Shown here in pieces: positions 27,968 through 38,136 of a stretch of 64,000 bases of DNA. The stretch covers positions 1,116,001-1,180,000 of the forward strand of contig NZ_JACCFK010000002.1 of assembly GCF_013410405.1 (NCBI RefSeq), given 5' to 3'. The position numbers and the translations under genes were made by a program. This DNA is from Amycolatopsis endophytica. Its GTDB lineage: Bacteria; Actinomycetota; Actinomycetes; Mycobacteriales; Pseudonocardiaceae. The notes under the pieces were generated by a model. The model was not told the DNA's origin and ran no database searches. It was given only the letters and a program-made list of their open reading frames with translations. The number at the start of each line of letters is the position of its first letter. The first letter of the stretch is position 1.

Positions 27968-28716
27968 CCTTCGAGGACCTTCGGGCTGGAGGCGACCTCG
28001 GTGCCGTCCGGCAGGGTCGAGATGGTGAAGTCGGCGAAGACGTTCGGCGCGGCCTTCTGCAGCTGCCGCAGGCATTCCACGGCCAGCTCGCGGATCTCCA
28101 CGTCGGCGTGCTCGGTGGCGCGCATGGCGACGAAGTGCCGCCAGGCGCGGTAGTTGCCGGTGACCACGATGCGGGTCTCGGTGGCGTTGGGCAGCACCGC
28201 GCGCGCCGCCTGGCGCGCCTGCTTGCGGCGCAGCGTGGCGCTGGGCGCGTCGGCGAACTTGTCCTCCAGCCCGGCCAGCAGCTCGGCGTAGGCGTCCACA
28301 CTGGCCTGCGTGGCCTTGAGGAACTTCTCGTGCAGCTCCGGGTCGTTCGCGATGACGTCCGGCTCGACGACGGCGGCGTCGCGCTCGGGCACGTACCGCT
28401 GGGACAGCTGCGAGTAGGAGAAGTGGCGGTGACGGATCAGCTCGTGCGTCAGCGAACGGGAGATGCCGGTGACGTAGAAGCTCACCGAACCGTGCTCCAG
28501 CACCGACAGGTGACCGACCTCGATGATGTGGTCGATGTAGCCGGCGTTGGTGGCCGTCTTCGGGTTCGGCTTCTTCCAGGACTGGTAACAGGCGCGGCCC
28601 GCGAACTCGGCGAGCGCCTCGCCCCCGTCGGCGTCGGTCGACCACGGCACGTCAGCCGGCGGGAAGAACTCTGTCTTGGCGATCAGCTGCACCTTCGGCG
28701 ACACGGTCTCGGCCAC
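27964..28716 (-). CDS. thyX: FAD-dependent thymidylate synthase ThyX
   Basis: 250 residues. Methylates dUMP to dTMP using methylenetetrahydrofolate, with FAD and NADPH as reductants. The ThyX motif RHR-x7-S is present as [14 protein letters not shown] near residue 95. The C-terminal half has the flavin and tetramer-forming helix [26 protein letters not shown] lies 7 bases before the GTG at 28716, favoured over the upstream ATG at 28737. In M. tuberculosis thyX follows dapA directly; here kinase, mntH and TetR genes lie between. Confidence 0.94.
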   Translation of the reverse strand: MAETVSPKVQLIAKTEFFPPADVPWSTDADGGEALAEFAGRACYQSWKKPNPKTATNAGYIDHIIEVGHLSVLEHGSVSFYVTGISRSLTHELIRHRHFSYSQLSQRYVPERDAAVVEPDVIANDPELHEKFLKATQASVDAYAELLAGLEDKFADAPSATLRRKQARQAARAVLPNATETRIVVTGNYRAWRHFVAMRATEHADVEIRELAVECLRQLQKAAPNVFADFTISTLPDGTEVASSPKVLEG

Positions 28717-28789
28717 GCTCGCCCTCCTTCCCCTCACTGCCTCCCCGGCAGCGTAACCGGAGGATCGGACAGTCCGGCCGCGACACCGC

Positions 28790-28843
28790 GTGGTGTCATC
28801 GACTCCTTGACCGATGTCAAAAGTGGTGTCATTGTGGTGTCAT
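28790..28843. repeat. Three phased copies of GTGGTGTCAT (probable autoregulatory operator)
   Basis: Perfect 10-base copies start at 28790, 28823 and 28834, i.e. 33 and 11 bases apart, whole helical turns. The third runs into the ATG of the ribbon-helix-helix gene. The first forms an inverted repeat with GACACC (28782-28787). Ribbon-helix-helix proteins bind such tandem sites cooperatively. Confidence 0.65.
28807..28835 (+). promoter_or_regulatory. Candidate promoter giving a leaderless transcript
   Basis: TTGACC (28807-28812) and CATTGT (28830-28835) with a 17-base spacer. The expected start site is about 28842, the A of the ATG. There is no Shine-Dalgarno before that ATG. Confidence 0.4.
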
Positions 28844-29354
28844 GGACTTGACGCCGTACATCACCGGTCTCCGCGAAGACCTCACCGCGACAGCTTCGGC
28901 CGGGGACGAACAGATCCGCCGCGCGGCGGCCGTGCTGTCCGGCGCGCTCGAACCCGCGGTGCGGCTGGCGCTGATGAACGCGCTCGCCGACCTGGCGGCC
29001 GAAGCCACCGCGCAGCTGCCCGACCACGTCGTCGAGGTGCGGCTGGACGGCCGCGACGTGCGCGTGGTGGTCACCGGCGGCACCGCCGAACGGGAGCGGG
29101 AACCGAAGGCCGCGCCACCGCCACCGCCGCCACCACCGATGGTCGACGGCGGGGACATCTCCCGGATGACGCTGCGCCTGGTGGAGAAGCTCAAGGAGCA
29201 GGCCGAGCACGCCGCCTCGACGCAGGGCGTTTCGCTCAACACGTTCATCTCGCAGGCCGTGCACGGCGCGCTGCACGGCTCGGAATCGCTGCGCGCCGCG
29301 AAGCCGACCGGCTCGCGGTCCGAATCGCACCTGCACGGCTGGGTGAAGGGATAG
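28842..29354 (+). CDS. Ribbon-helix-helix (HicB/Arc-like) DNA-binding protein
   Basis: 170 residues. The N-terminal ~80 residues are an unknown helical domain; a run of eight prolines separates it from a ribbon-helix-helix module at about residues 105-143 (SRMTLRLVEKLKEQAEHAAS and GVSLNTFISQAVHGALHG). Homologues are often labelled HicB family antitoxin, but no HicA toxin is adjacent. The stop lies 2 bases before the ATG of the DUF4097 gene, so they form one operon. The three phased repeats at its start codon are the expected operator. A leaderless transcript is likely. Confidence 0.8.
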   Translation: MDLTPYITGLREDLTATASAGDEQIRRAAAVLSGALEPAVRLALMNALADLAAEATAQLPDHVVEVRLDGRDVRVVVTGGTAEREREPKAAPPPPPPPPMVDGGDISRMTLRLVEKLKEQAEHAASTQGVSLNTFISQAVHGALHGSESLRAAKPTGSRSESHLHGWVKG

Positions 29355-29356
29355 TC

Positions 29357-30253
29357 ATGACCGATCCGGAACTCGTGCGCACACAGACGTTCTCCCTGGC
29401 CGGGCCACTGGAGCTGGACATCGCGGTGACGCTGGGCAGGGTCGAGGTGAAGCTCGACGACGGCACCGCCGAGGCGACGGTCGAGGTCCGGCACGACCCG
29501 GACGCGCAGCAGCCGTGGGCGCAGGGCGTGTCGAACCTGCTGAGCTGGGTCAGCGAGCGGTTCGGCGACCAGCTGGGCACCGATCTCACCGGCACCCCGG
29601 CCGACGCGGTACAGCAGACGCGGATGGAACAGACCGGCAACCGGCTGACCGTGCACGCGCCCAAGGCGCTGCCCCTGCGCAACATCCCGCTGGCCGTCAC
29701 GGTGACCGCGCCGGCCGGCACCACCCTTGAGGTGCGGGCCGGTTCGGCGGACGTCACGGTGAGCGGGACCGCCGGGCGGGCGGACCTGTCCACCGGCACG
29801 GGCGAGATCAGGCTGGACCGGACCGAGGGCGCGGCCACCGTGCGGACCGGCTCGGGGTCGATCCGCCTCGGGCCGACGCTGTCCGGACTGCACCTGCGCA
29901 CCGGCAGCGGCGACGTCGAGGTGGCGTCGCTGTCAGGTTCGGCGACGCTGGCCACCGGCACCGGTGACGTGTGGCTGGGCACCGTCGCGGGTTCCGTGCT
30001 GGCGCGCAGCGGCAGCGGCGACGTGTCGGTGGCCGAGGCGGCGAGCGGCAACCTGGAGCTGGTCACCGGCTCCGGCGACCTCCGGGTGGGGATCCGTCCC
30101 GGGGTCGCCGCGGAGGTCGACCTGACGGCGAGCGCGGGCAAGGTGTCCAGCGAACTGGACCTGTCACTGGAGGCTCCCGGCGGCGAGGTGCCGCTGAACC
30201 TGCGGGCCCGCACCGGATCCGGCACCGCGGTGGTGACACGCGCGGCGCAGTAG
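29357..30253 (+). CDS. DUF4097 beta-strand repeat protein
   Basis: 298 residues. The C-terminal two thirds is built from about seven short repeats of the type R(T/S)GSGDV/TGTGEIRL, predicted to form a right-handed parallel beta-helix, as in DUF4097/YvlB adhesin-like proteins. The N-terminal ~110 residues have a separate beta-rich domain. No signal peptide or membrane helix is seen, so it is probably cytoplasmic. The function is unknown; in many actinomycetes it follows the same ribbon-helix-helix gene, which points to a linked role. A strong terminator follows. Confidence 0.85.
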   Translation: MTDPELVRTQTFSLAGPLELDIAVTLGRVEVKLDDGTAEATVEVRHDPDAQQPWAQGVSNLLSWVSERFGDQLGTDLTGTPADAVQQTRMEQTGNRLTVHAPKALPLRNIPLAVTVTAPAGTTLEVRAGSADVTVSGTAGRADLSTGTGEIRLDRTEGAATVRTGSGSIRLGPTLSGLHLRTGSGDVEVASLSGSATLATGTGDVWLGTVAGSVLARSGSGDVSVAEAASGNLELVTGSGDLRVGIRPGVAAEVDLTASAGKVSSELDLSLEAPGGEVPLNLRARTGSGTAVVTRAAQ

Positions 30254-30310
30254 GGGCACCCGAGGGGATCACGGAGTGCCACGGGGCGGCCACGGCCGCC
30301 CGGGAGTGGC

Positions 30311-30346
30311 GGGTGGGTGTGACATGGGGGCAGGTCACACCCACCC
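30311..30346 (+). terminator. Rho-independent terminator after the DUF4097 gene
   Basis: GGGTGGGTGTGAC (30311-30323) pairs perfectly with 30334-30346 over a 10-base loop and is followed by CCGTTTTCG. It separates the operon from the converging YcaQ-type gene. Confidence 0.8.
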
Positions 30347-30362
30347 CGTTTTCGTCGTGCCG

Positions 30363-31568
30363 TCACGCCGTGCGCAGCGCGGGCGCCAGATCACCCCGCT
30401 CCCCCACCACGAAGCCGTCCAGACCCAGCCACCACGCCATCAACCGCAACTCGCCCGCCAGCTCCGCGGCCACCCGGGCCACATCGGCGTCCGGCTCGGC
30501 GAAAGCACCCTGCACCCGCAGCACCCCGGCCTCCCGGTCGGACTTCAGGTCGACGCGCGCGACCAGCTCGCCGTCCAGCAGGAACGGGAACACGTAGTAC
30601 CCGTGCACGCGCTGCGGCTCGGGCACGTAGATCTCGATGCGGTAGCGGAACCCGAACAACCGCTCGGTGCGGGCCCGCTCCCAGATCAGCGGGTCGAACG
30701 GGCACAGCAGCGCCCGTCCGGCGACCTTGCGCGGCATGCGGGCGCCCACCAGCCGGTAGGCCGGACCGCGCCAGCCGCGCACCTCGATCTGCTCCAGCAC
30801 CCCTTCTTCGACCAGCTCGGCCACCGCCCGGCGGCTCGTCTCCGGGCCAAGCCGGTAGTAGTCCCGCAGGTCCGGTTCCGTGGCCACGCCCAGCGCCGTC
30901 GCCGCGCGGGAGATCAGCTCACGCGCGCCCTGCTCCGGCGACACCCGCCGCGCGAGGATGTCGGCGGGCACCACACGCTCGGTCAGGTCGTAGAGCCGTT
31001 CGAACGAGCGCCGGGTGCCGGTGGTCAGCTGCCCGAGCCCGAACAGCAGCTCGCAGATCTTCTTGACCTCGGAACGTTCCCACCAAGACCCCGGCCGGCG
31101 TTGCGACTCGCCCTCCAGCTCGCGCTCGATGCCGCCCGCGCCGATCGGCCCGAGCTCCTTCACCACCGCCAGCACGTCCTCCACCAGTGACGGGGTGCGG
31201 TCGGCGAGGCGCTGGTAGTGGCGCCACCATCCGGGCCGTTTCGCGCCGGACTGCAGCAGCGGCCAGTCCTCGACCGGGATCAGGCTCGCCTCGTGGGCCC
31301 AGGTCTCGACCAGCATTCGCGGTTTCCGGCTGCTGTGGCTCCACGCGGCCTCGTCGATCAGCGCCGGATCATAGGCGCCCAGGCGCGCGAACACCGGCGC
31401 GTAGTGCGCCCGGACCGCCACGTTCACCGAATCCAGCTGCAGCAGCTGGACCCGGGACAGGACCCGCTTGAGGTGCCGCCGGGTGGGTGCGGTGCCCGGG
31501 CGCGGGTCGGCGAACCCCTGCGCCGCGAGCGCGGCCCGCCGGGCGGCCGCCGCAGTCATCGTCTCCAT
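30363..31568 (-). CDS. Winged-helix DNA glycosylase of the YcaQ/AlkX (HTH_42) family
   Basis: 401 residues, the full tandem winged-helix plus beta-barrel architecture of the HTH_42 superfamily. The catalytic motif Gln-hydrophobic-Asp is seen in LLQLDSVNVAVRAHY near residue 45, which assigns it to the QxD (YcaQ/AlkX) group that unhooks DNA interstrand crosslinks, not the QxQ azinomycin-resistance AlkZ group. Other markers are RAHYAPVFARLG and LCPFDPLIWERART. The protein likely repairs nitrogen-mustard or natural-product adducts. An ATG three codons later (31559), preceded by GGAG, is an alternative start. Confidence 0.88.
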   Translation of the reverse strand: METMTAAAARRAALAAQGFADPRPGTAPTRRHLKRVLSRVQLLQLDSVNVAVRAHYAPVFARLGAYDPALIDEAAWSHSSRKPRMLVETWAHEASLIPVEDWPLLQSGAKRPGWWRHYQRLADRTPSLVEDVLAVVKELGPIGAGGIERELEGESQRRPGSWWERSEVKKICELLFGLGQLTTGTRRSFERLYDLTERVVPADILARRVSPEQGARELISRAATALGVATEPDLRDYYRLGPETSRRAVAELVEEGVLEQIEVRGWRGPAYRLVGARMPRKVAGRALLCPFDPLIWERARTERLFGFRYRIEIYVPEPQRVHGYYVFPFLLDGELVARVDLKSDREAGVLRVQGAFAEPDADVARVAAELAGELRLMAWWLGLDGFVVGERGDLAPALRTA

Positions 31569-31619
31569 CGTGGGTCATCGTGCCATCACCCACCGACAGA
31601 AACGGTAGGTTCTGCGGCC

Positions 31620-32180
31620 ATGAGCACCGTGTCCGTTCGCGAAGCCACCGATGCCGATGCCGCGGAGATCGCCCGGATCCAGCGGGTCACCTGGCGGACG
31701 GCATATCAGGGCGTCCTGACCGAGCGGACGCTGGCCGAGCTGGACTCGGCCGACACCGAGACGCGCTGGGCGGAGGCGATCGAGCACCCCGGCTCGCGGG
31801 TGCACGTCGCCGTGGAAGGCGGGTTCACCGTCGGGTTCTGCGTGGCCGGGCCGGCGCCCCGGGACGACGTCGCCGGCGCCGACGGATCCCTGCCGGAGGA
31901 CGCCGACCGCACCGGCCTGATCGGGGCACTACTGGTCGAGCCGCGCTGGGCTCGTCGCGGACACGGGGCCCGGCTGCTGGCCGCGGCCGCCGCGGGGCTG
32001 CGTGAGCTGGGCGCGGACCGGGGCGTCACGTGGGCCACCGAATCCGACGCGGCGACGCTGAGCTTCTTCCGCCGGGCCGGATGGCACCCCGACGGCACCG
32101 TCCGCACCCTCGACACCGGCGAACGCCGCCTCCGCGAACTCCGCCTCACCGGCGCACTGGACATCCACCTGGTCAGCTGA
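31620..32180 (+). CDS. GNAT family N-acetyltransferase
   Basis: 186 residues. N-terminal VREATDADAAEIARIQRVTW and the acetyl-CoA binding loop LLVEPRWARRGHGARLLAAA (about residues 103-122) identify the fold; the C-terminal SFFRRAGWHPDGTVRTLD is also typical. The substrate is unknown. It is transcribed divergently from the glycosylase gene with a 51-base gap and followed by a tandem repeat block, after which genes run in the opposite direction. Confidence 0.87.
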   Translation: MSTVSVREATDADAAEIARIQRVTWRTAYQGVLTERTLAELDSADTETRWAEAIEHPGSRVHVAVEGGFTVGFCVAGPAPRDDVAGADGSLPEDADRTGLIGALLVEPRWARRGHGARLLAAAAAGLRELGADRGVTWATESDAATLSFFRRAGWHPDGTVRTLDTGERRLRELRLTGALDIHLVS

Positions 32181-32231
32181 CCCGCGCCGAGCCCCCTGGT
32201 GCCACCCGCGTCGGCCCCTCCCAGTCGCCGT

Positions 32232-32314
32232 GTCCCCCGCTCCCGTCCGCGAGTCCCCCGCTCCCGTCCGCGAGTCCCCCGTTCCCGTCCGCGAGTCCCA
32301 CGCTCCCGACGGCG
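32232..32314. repeat. Four tandem 21-base units (second intergenic repeat family)
   Basis: Units at 32232-32252, 32253-32273 and 32274-32294, nearly identical, plus a degenerate fourth to 32314. The unit starts GTCCCCCGCTCC and ends GTCCGCGA. It lies just past the GNAT gene before a converging gene. The period equals that of the unrelated repeat at 13572-13634. Confidence 0.78.
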
Positions 32315-32373
32315 CGGCGGTCACTCGGACGGTGCGGTTTCGCCCGGACAGCCGCCGCTCGCTGCCGGTGGGG

Positions 32374-33693
32374 TCAGGCCTCGTCGCCGGCGCGGGCCGG
32401 GGTGCGGACCCCGTTCGGGGGTTCCACCGCCGCCATCGCGGGGCGGGTCAGTTCGCTCGCCAGCTCGAAGTCCAGGTCGTCAGCCGGGGCGGGCGTGCCG
32501 CGGCCGAGGAACCACCGCACCGCCATCACCACGAGGAACGCGATGGCCACGATCTGGTAGCTGCTGCCCGCCACCTGCTGGGCGAAGCTCCAGTTCTGCC
32601 ACTCCAGCGGCACCCAGTAGTGCGGCGCCAGCCACAGGATCACCACCGCGCCCCAGCCGGACACGATGAGCCACTTGTTGTTGTTCCGCACACCCTGCAC
32701 CAGCACCAGCGCGGCCGTGGGCAGGGCGAGGATCCAGTGGTGCGACCACGAGATCGGCGAAATCAACAGAACACCCGCCCCGGTGACACCGAGCGCCATC
32801 GCCAGGTCGTTGTCCCGCAGCGCGCGCGCCGTGCCGAGGAACGTCATCGCGATCACCGCGATCACGCCGAGACCGCCGACGACCGTGAGCGTGGTGCCGG
32901 TCAGGTGGAGCTTCTCGAACGTGGCGGTGATCGACTCGTTCGCGTGGATCGGGCCGATGTTCATGCCGGTGGCGTGGAAGACGCGGTCGGTCCAGTAGGT
33001 CCACGAATCGCCCGGCATGAGGACGAACGCGATCGCGGTCATCACCAGGAAGCTGAGGAAGCTGGTCACCACCGCGCGGAAGTCCTTGCGCAGCAGGAAG
33101 ATCAACACGAAACCGGCCGGGGTCAGCTTGACCGCGGCGGCGATGCCGATCAGCGCGCCCCGCGGCCAGCGCGGGTTGGGCCACAGCACGTCCACCGCGA
33201 CGAGCATCATCAGCAGGACGTTGATCTGGCCCCAGAAGATCGTGTTCGCCACCGGGTGCGCGGTGGTCATCACGAACACGCCCGCGACGACCATCCACGG
33301 TTTGGCCAGCAGCCCGCTCAGCTCCGGCGAGGACTTGCGGTAGGCCAGCACGATCGGGAACAGCGCCAGGCAGGTCGCGGCGGTCAGCAGCGGGAACCCG
33401 ATCGGCGGCGGGATGATCGCCAGCGGCGTGAACAGCACCGCGGAGAACGGCGGGTAGGTGTAGGGCAGCGCGCCACCGATGGCCGAGACGGGCAGCTCCG
33501 AGTAGATCGAGTGGCCCTTGAGGAAGGTGTCCGCGCCGAGCCGGTAGATGTCGACGTCCGTCGGCCACTTCCGGAGCCCGTGCGCGTAGTACGCGAGGGC
33601 CACGAACAGGCCGAGGGCGAGCAGCAGCTCGAGACCCAGGCGGAGCCGCTCGGCGGCACTCCCGTGCCTCATCGTCGCGATGACAGCTTTCAC
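32374..33693 (-). CDS. GT87 polyprenyl-phosphate mannose-dependent glycosyltransferase
   Basis: 439 residues with about ten to eleven transmembrane helices. The DUF2029/GT87 features are the periplasmic acidic site early on (KWPTDVDIYRLGADTFLKG), the YTYPPFSAVLFTPL segment, FWGQINVLL and SPISWSHHWILALP. GT87 enzymes such as PimE and AftC use decaprenyl-phosphoryl sugars to add mannose or arabinose to cell-envelope glycolipids and polysaccharides outside the membrane. The acceptor is unknown. A GtrA gene follows upstream in the same direction, which fits lipid-linked sugar handling. Confidence 0.87.
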   Translation of the reverse strand: MKAVIATMRHGSAAERLRLGLELLLALGLFVALAYYAHGLRKWPTDVDIYRLGADTFLKGHSIYSELPVSAIGGALPYTYPPFSAVLFTPLAIIPPPIGFPLLTAATCLALFPIVLAYRKSSPELSGLLAKPWMVVAGVFVMTTAHPVANTIFWGQINVLLMMLVAVDVLWPNPRWPRGALIGIAAAVKLTPAGFVLIFLLRKDFRAVVTSFLSFLVMTAIAFVLMPGDSWTYWTDRVFHATGMNIGPIHANESITATFEKLHLTGTTLTVVGGLGVIAVIAMTFLGTARALRDNDLAMALGVTGAGVLLISPISWSHHWILALPTAALVLVQGVRNNNKWLIVSGWGAVVILWLAPHYWVPLEWQNWSFAQQVAGSSYQIVAIAFLVVMAVRWFLGRGTPAPADDLDFELASELTRPAMAAVEPPNGVRTPARAGDEA

Positions 33694-33798
33694 TACTCGT
33701 TCTCCCAGTCCCGGCCAGGGGCGATCTCACGGAACAGACGCGGCACCGCCTATCTTCGTTGCTCGCGTGATGGATGTTACGAGCGGGTCCCGTTTCCG

Positions 33799-34284
33799 CT
33801 ACGCCCGGCCGCGCTCGGCGAACACGATCCAGCGAAGCACGCTGTAGAGGAACACCGCTTCGCACGCCCCGGCGAGGATCCGGGCCAGGTGGTACTCCAG
33901 GCCCAGCGCGGCCAGGCCGGCGCCGGCGCCCAGGATGAAGGCCAGGTAGTTGACCGCCACCGCGATCGCGTACAGCACCGCCTGCCGCCCGACGGGGGCG
34001 TGCGAACGGAAGTTGAAGGTGCGGTTGAGCACGAAGCTCAGCGCGAAGGCGCAGATGTAGGCCACCGTGATCGCGGCGGGCAGCGGCATGCCCGCCACGC
34101 CGTGCCCGAGGGTCAGCAGGACCAGGTCGACGCCGAAGGTGAACCCGTTGATCAGCGCGAACCCCACGAAGTTGGGCGGGACCAGCGTGTTCAGCCCGAA
34201 CGGCAGGTAACGCACGACCGTGGCGCAGAACGACGCGAACCGCTCGGCGGGTGAACGCCGCGTCACCCGGATGTCCTGTTGCAC
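33799..34284 (-). CDS. GtrA family membrane protein
   Basis: 161 residues with four transmembrane helices. PNFVGFALINGFTFGVDLVL and FALSFVLNRTFNFRSHA, then a conserved basic turn, are GtrA signatures. GtrA-like proteins are thought to flip or carry polyprenyl-phosphate sugars across the membrane, which fits its neighbour, the GT87 transferase 105 bases downstream. A GTG start is used (family-like MQQDIRVTRRSP N terminus). It is divergent from the DedA-like gene. Confidence 0.88.
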   Translation of the reverse strand: MQQDIRVTRRSPAERFASFCATVVRYLPFGLNTLVPPNFVGFALINGFTFGVDLVLLTLGHGVAGMPLPAAITVAYICAFALSFVLNRTFNFRSHAPVGRQAVLYAIAVAVNYLAFILGAGAGLAALGLEYHLARILAGACEAVFLYSVLRWIVFAERGRA

Positions 34285-34471
34285 GGCGCCACGGTGGCAG
34301 AGCCGGGTGACGGGAAGGTGAGCGGGTGGTGGCGAAACCGTCCTGAGACCCCACGGAGATCACACTTCAGGCTGATATGGTCGTCGTACCCCCCACTCGT
34401 GTGACCGGGATCGCTCCCGGAACGCCCGGTCCCCGCCCCGCACGCCCCGAAGCCCCCGTGAGGAGGCGCGG

Positions 34472-34993
34472 TTGTTCGCCTGGTTCTGGGTGACGCTCGG
34501 CGTCGCCTTCGGGTCCGCGATCCTGCCCGTCATCAGCGTCGAGGTGTTCGTGCTGGGGCTCGTGGCCAGTGAACCGGGGCTGCACTGGTTGCTGATCGGC
34601 GCGGCCGTCTCGATCGGCCAGATCGCCGGGAAGTTCCTGTACTACCTGGCCGCGCGCGGGTCGATCGGGCTGCCGAAGTTCCTGCACGACCGGCTGCACC
34701 GCCCGCGCCCGCCCAGCAGGCTGCGCGACCGGTGGCACCGGCGGACCAAATGGCTGCGCGGCAAGGTCGAGGCCCTGCGCGAGCGCTGCCATCGGCATCC
34801 GCACTGGATGACGGGCACCTACGGGGTCAGCTCACTGGTCGGGCTCCCCCCGTTCATGGCGACGACGGTGCTGGCCGGCCTGGCCGACATGCGGATGTCG
34901 ACATTCCTCACGGCGGGCCTGACCGGGCGCTTCATCCGGTACAGCGTGCTCGCGGCCTGCCCAGCGATGTTCGCGGGCTGGTTCCACCACTGA
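34472..34993 (+). CDS. DedA/VTT-like small membrane protein
   Basis: 173 residues. Three to four hydrophobic helices flank a central basic loop (RLHRPRPPSRLRDRWHRRTK). The C-terminal GTYGVSSLVGLPPFMATTVL followed by AGLADMRMSTFL resembles the VTT/DedA (SNARE-associated) fold, whose members act as lipid scramblases or flippases. The classification is tentative. The TTG start is supported by AGGAGG five bases upstream. It is a single gene. Confidence 0.75.
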   Translation: MFAWFWVTLGVAFGSAILPVISVEVFVLGLVASEPGLHWLLIGAAVSIGQIAGKFLYYLAARGSIGLPKFLHDRLHRPRPPSRLRDRWHRRTKWLRGKVEALRERCHRHPHWMTGTYGVSSLVGLPPFMATTVLAGLADMRMSTFLTAGLTGRFIRYSVLAACPAMFAGWFHH

Positions 34994-35479
34994 GCCGCGC
35001 GGCCGGTTCCACTGGGCCCGGCTTTCTTGTACCGTGTTCAGGCTGGTGACGGTGCGAGTGCGGACAGGGGGAACCGTCGTTGATGGCACATTGCCGGGCG
35101 TGGTGTTTGCGCGTGAGCGTGAACAAGAACAGCCGGTTCCCCCAACACAGAACCCCCGATGGAAGCCGGTGTTCCAGGGCCGAGGCGGTCCTCTGGCATG
35201 CCGGGGGACGCGAGGTTCCCTCTGCCTCCGGGACACATCTTCCGTGAAGCAGCGTCTGCGCGCGCTCGCTCACGAGGAGACGGCCACCTCCCGCGAACGA
35301 GCGCCGACCGGCCTTCCTCGGCGTGCAAGAACCTCATCGCATCGCTGGAGCGCAGCCTGCGCACCGACTACGTCGACATCCTGTGGATGCGGGTTCCGCA
35401 CCGCGGACCGGGTCTCCGCGCTGGATGTGCACCTGCCGACCGGGGTGGCAGCGCACCAATGTGGCATGGGGGAAGCGCT
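34994..35479. other. 486 bases without an intact gene
   Basis: Contains a perfect 10-bp inverted repeat (GGGGGAACCG at 35067-35076 and its complement at 35134-35143, 57 bases apart) and, at 35327-35395, the remnant of an aldo-keto reductase. The codon pattern is otherwise irregular and no conserved frame was found. It looks like a decayed insertion or deletion scar. Confidence 0.6.
35327..35395 (+). pseudogene. Aldo-keto reductase remnant
   Basis: The stretch KNLIASLERSLRTDYVDILW plus M is a clear match to the alpha-helix and strand around the catalytic-face TDYVDLLW of aldo-keto reductases, with two residues (normally RL) missing between SLR and TDY. Nothing recognisable flanks it on either side, no start is near and the frame soon drifts into another gene's antisense strand. 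So about 23 codons of a ~320-codon gene survive. Confidence 0.55.
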
Positions 35480-38060
<2,581 letters not shown>

Positions 38061-38087
38061 CGAATCCCAACACTCGTGTGAACGAGA

Positions 38088-38119
38088 AAACGGCCCGTCC
38101 CGCCCGGGACGGGCCGTTT
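38088..38119 (-). terminator. Intrinsic terminator between pnp and pepR
   Basis: Perfect 15-base arms: AAACGGCCCGTCCCG at 38088-38102 and its complement at 38105-38119. On the minus strand the stem is followed by GTTTTCTCGTT, a good U-tract. It lies 18 bases after the pnp stop. Confidence 0.87.
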
Positions 38120-38136
38120 CCCGGCTACCGCTTGTC

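Noticed and set aside
28842..29354. HicAB toxin-antitoxin system
   Set aside because: No HicA-like small toxin gene is adjacent on either side; the partner is a DUF4097 protein.
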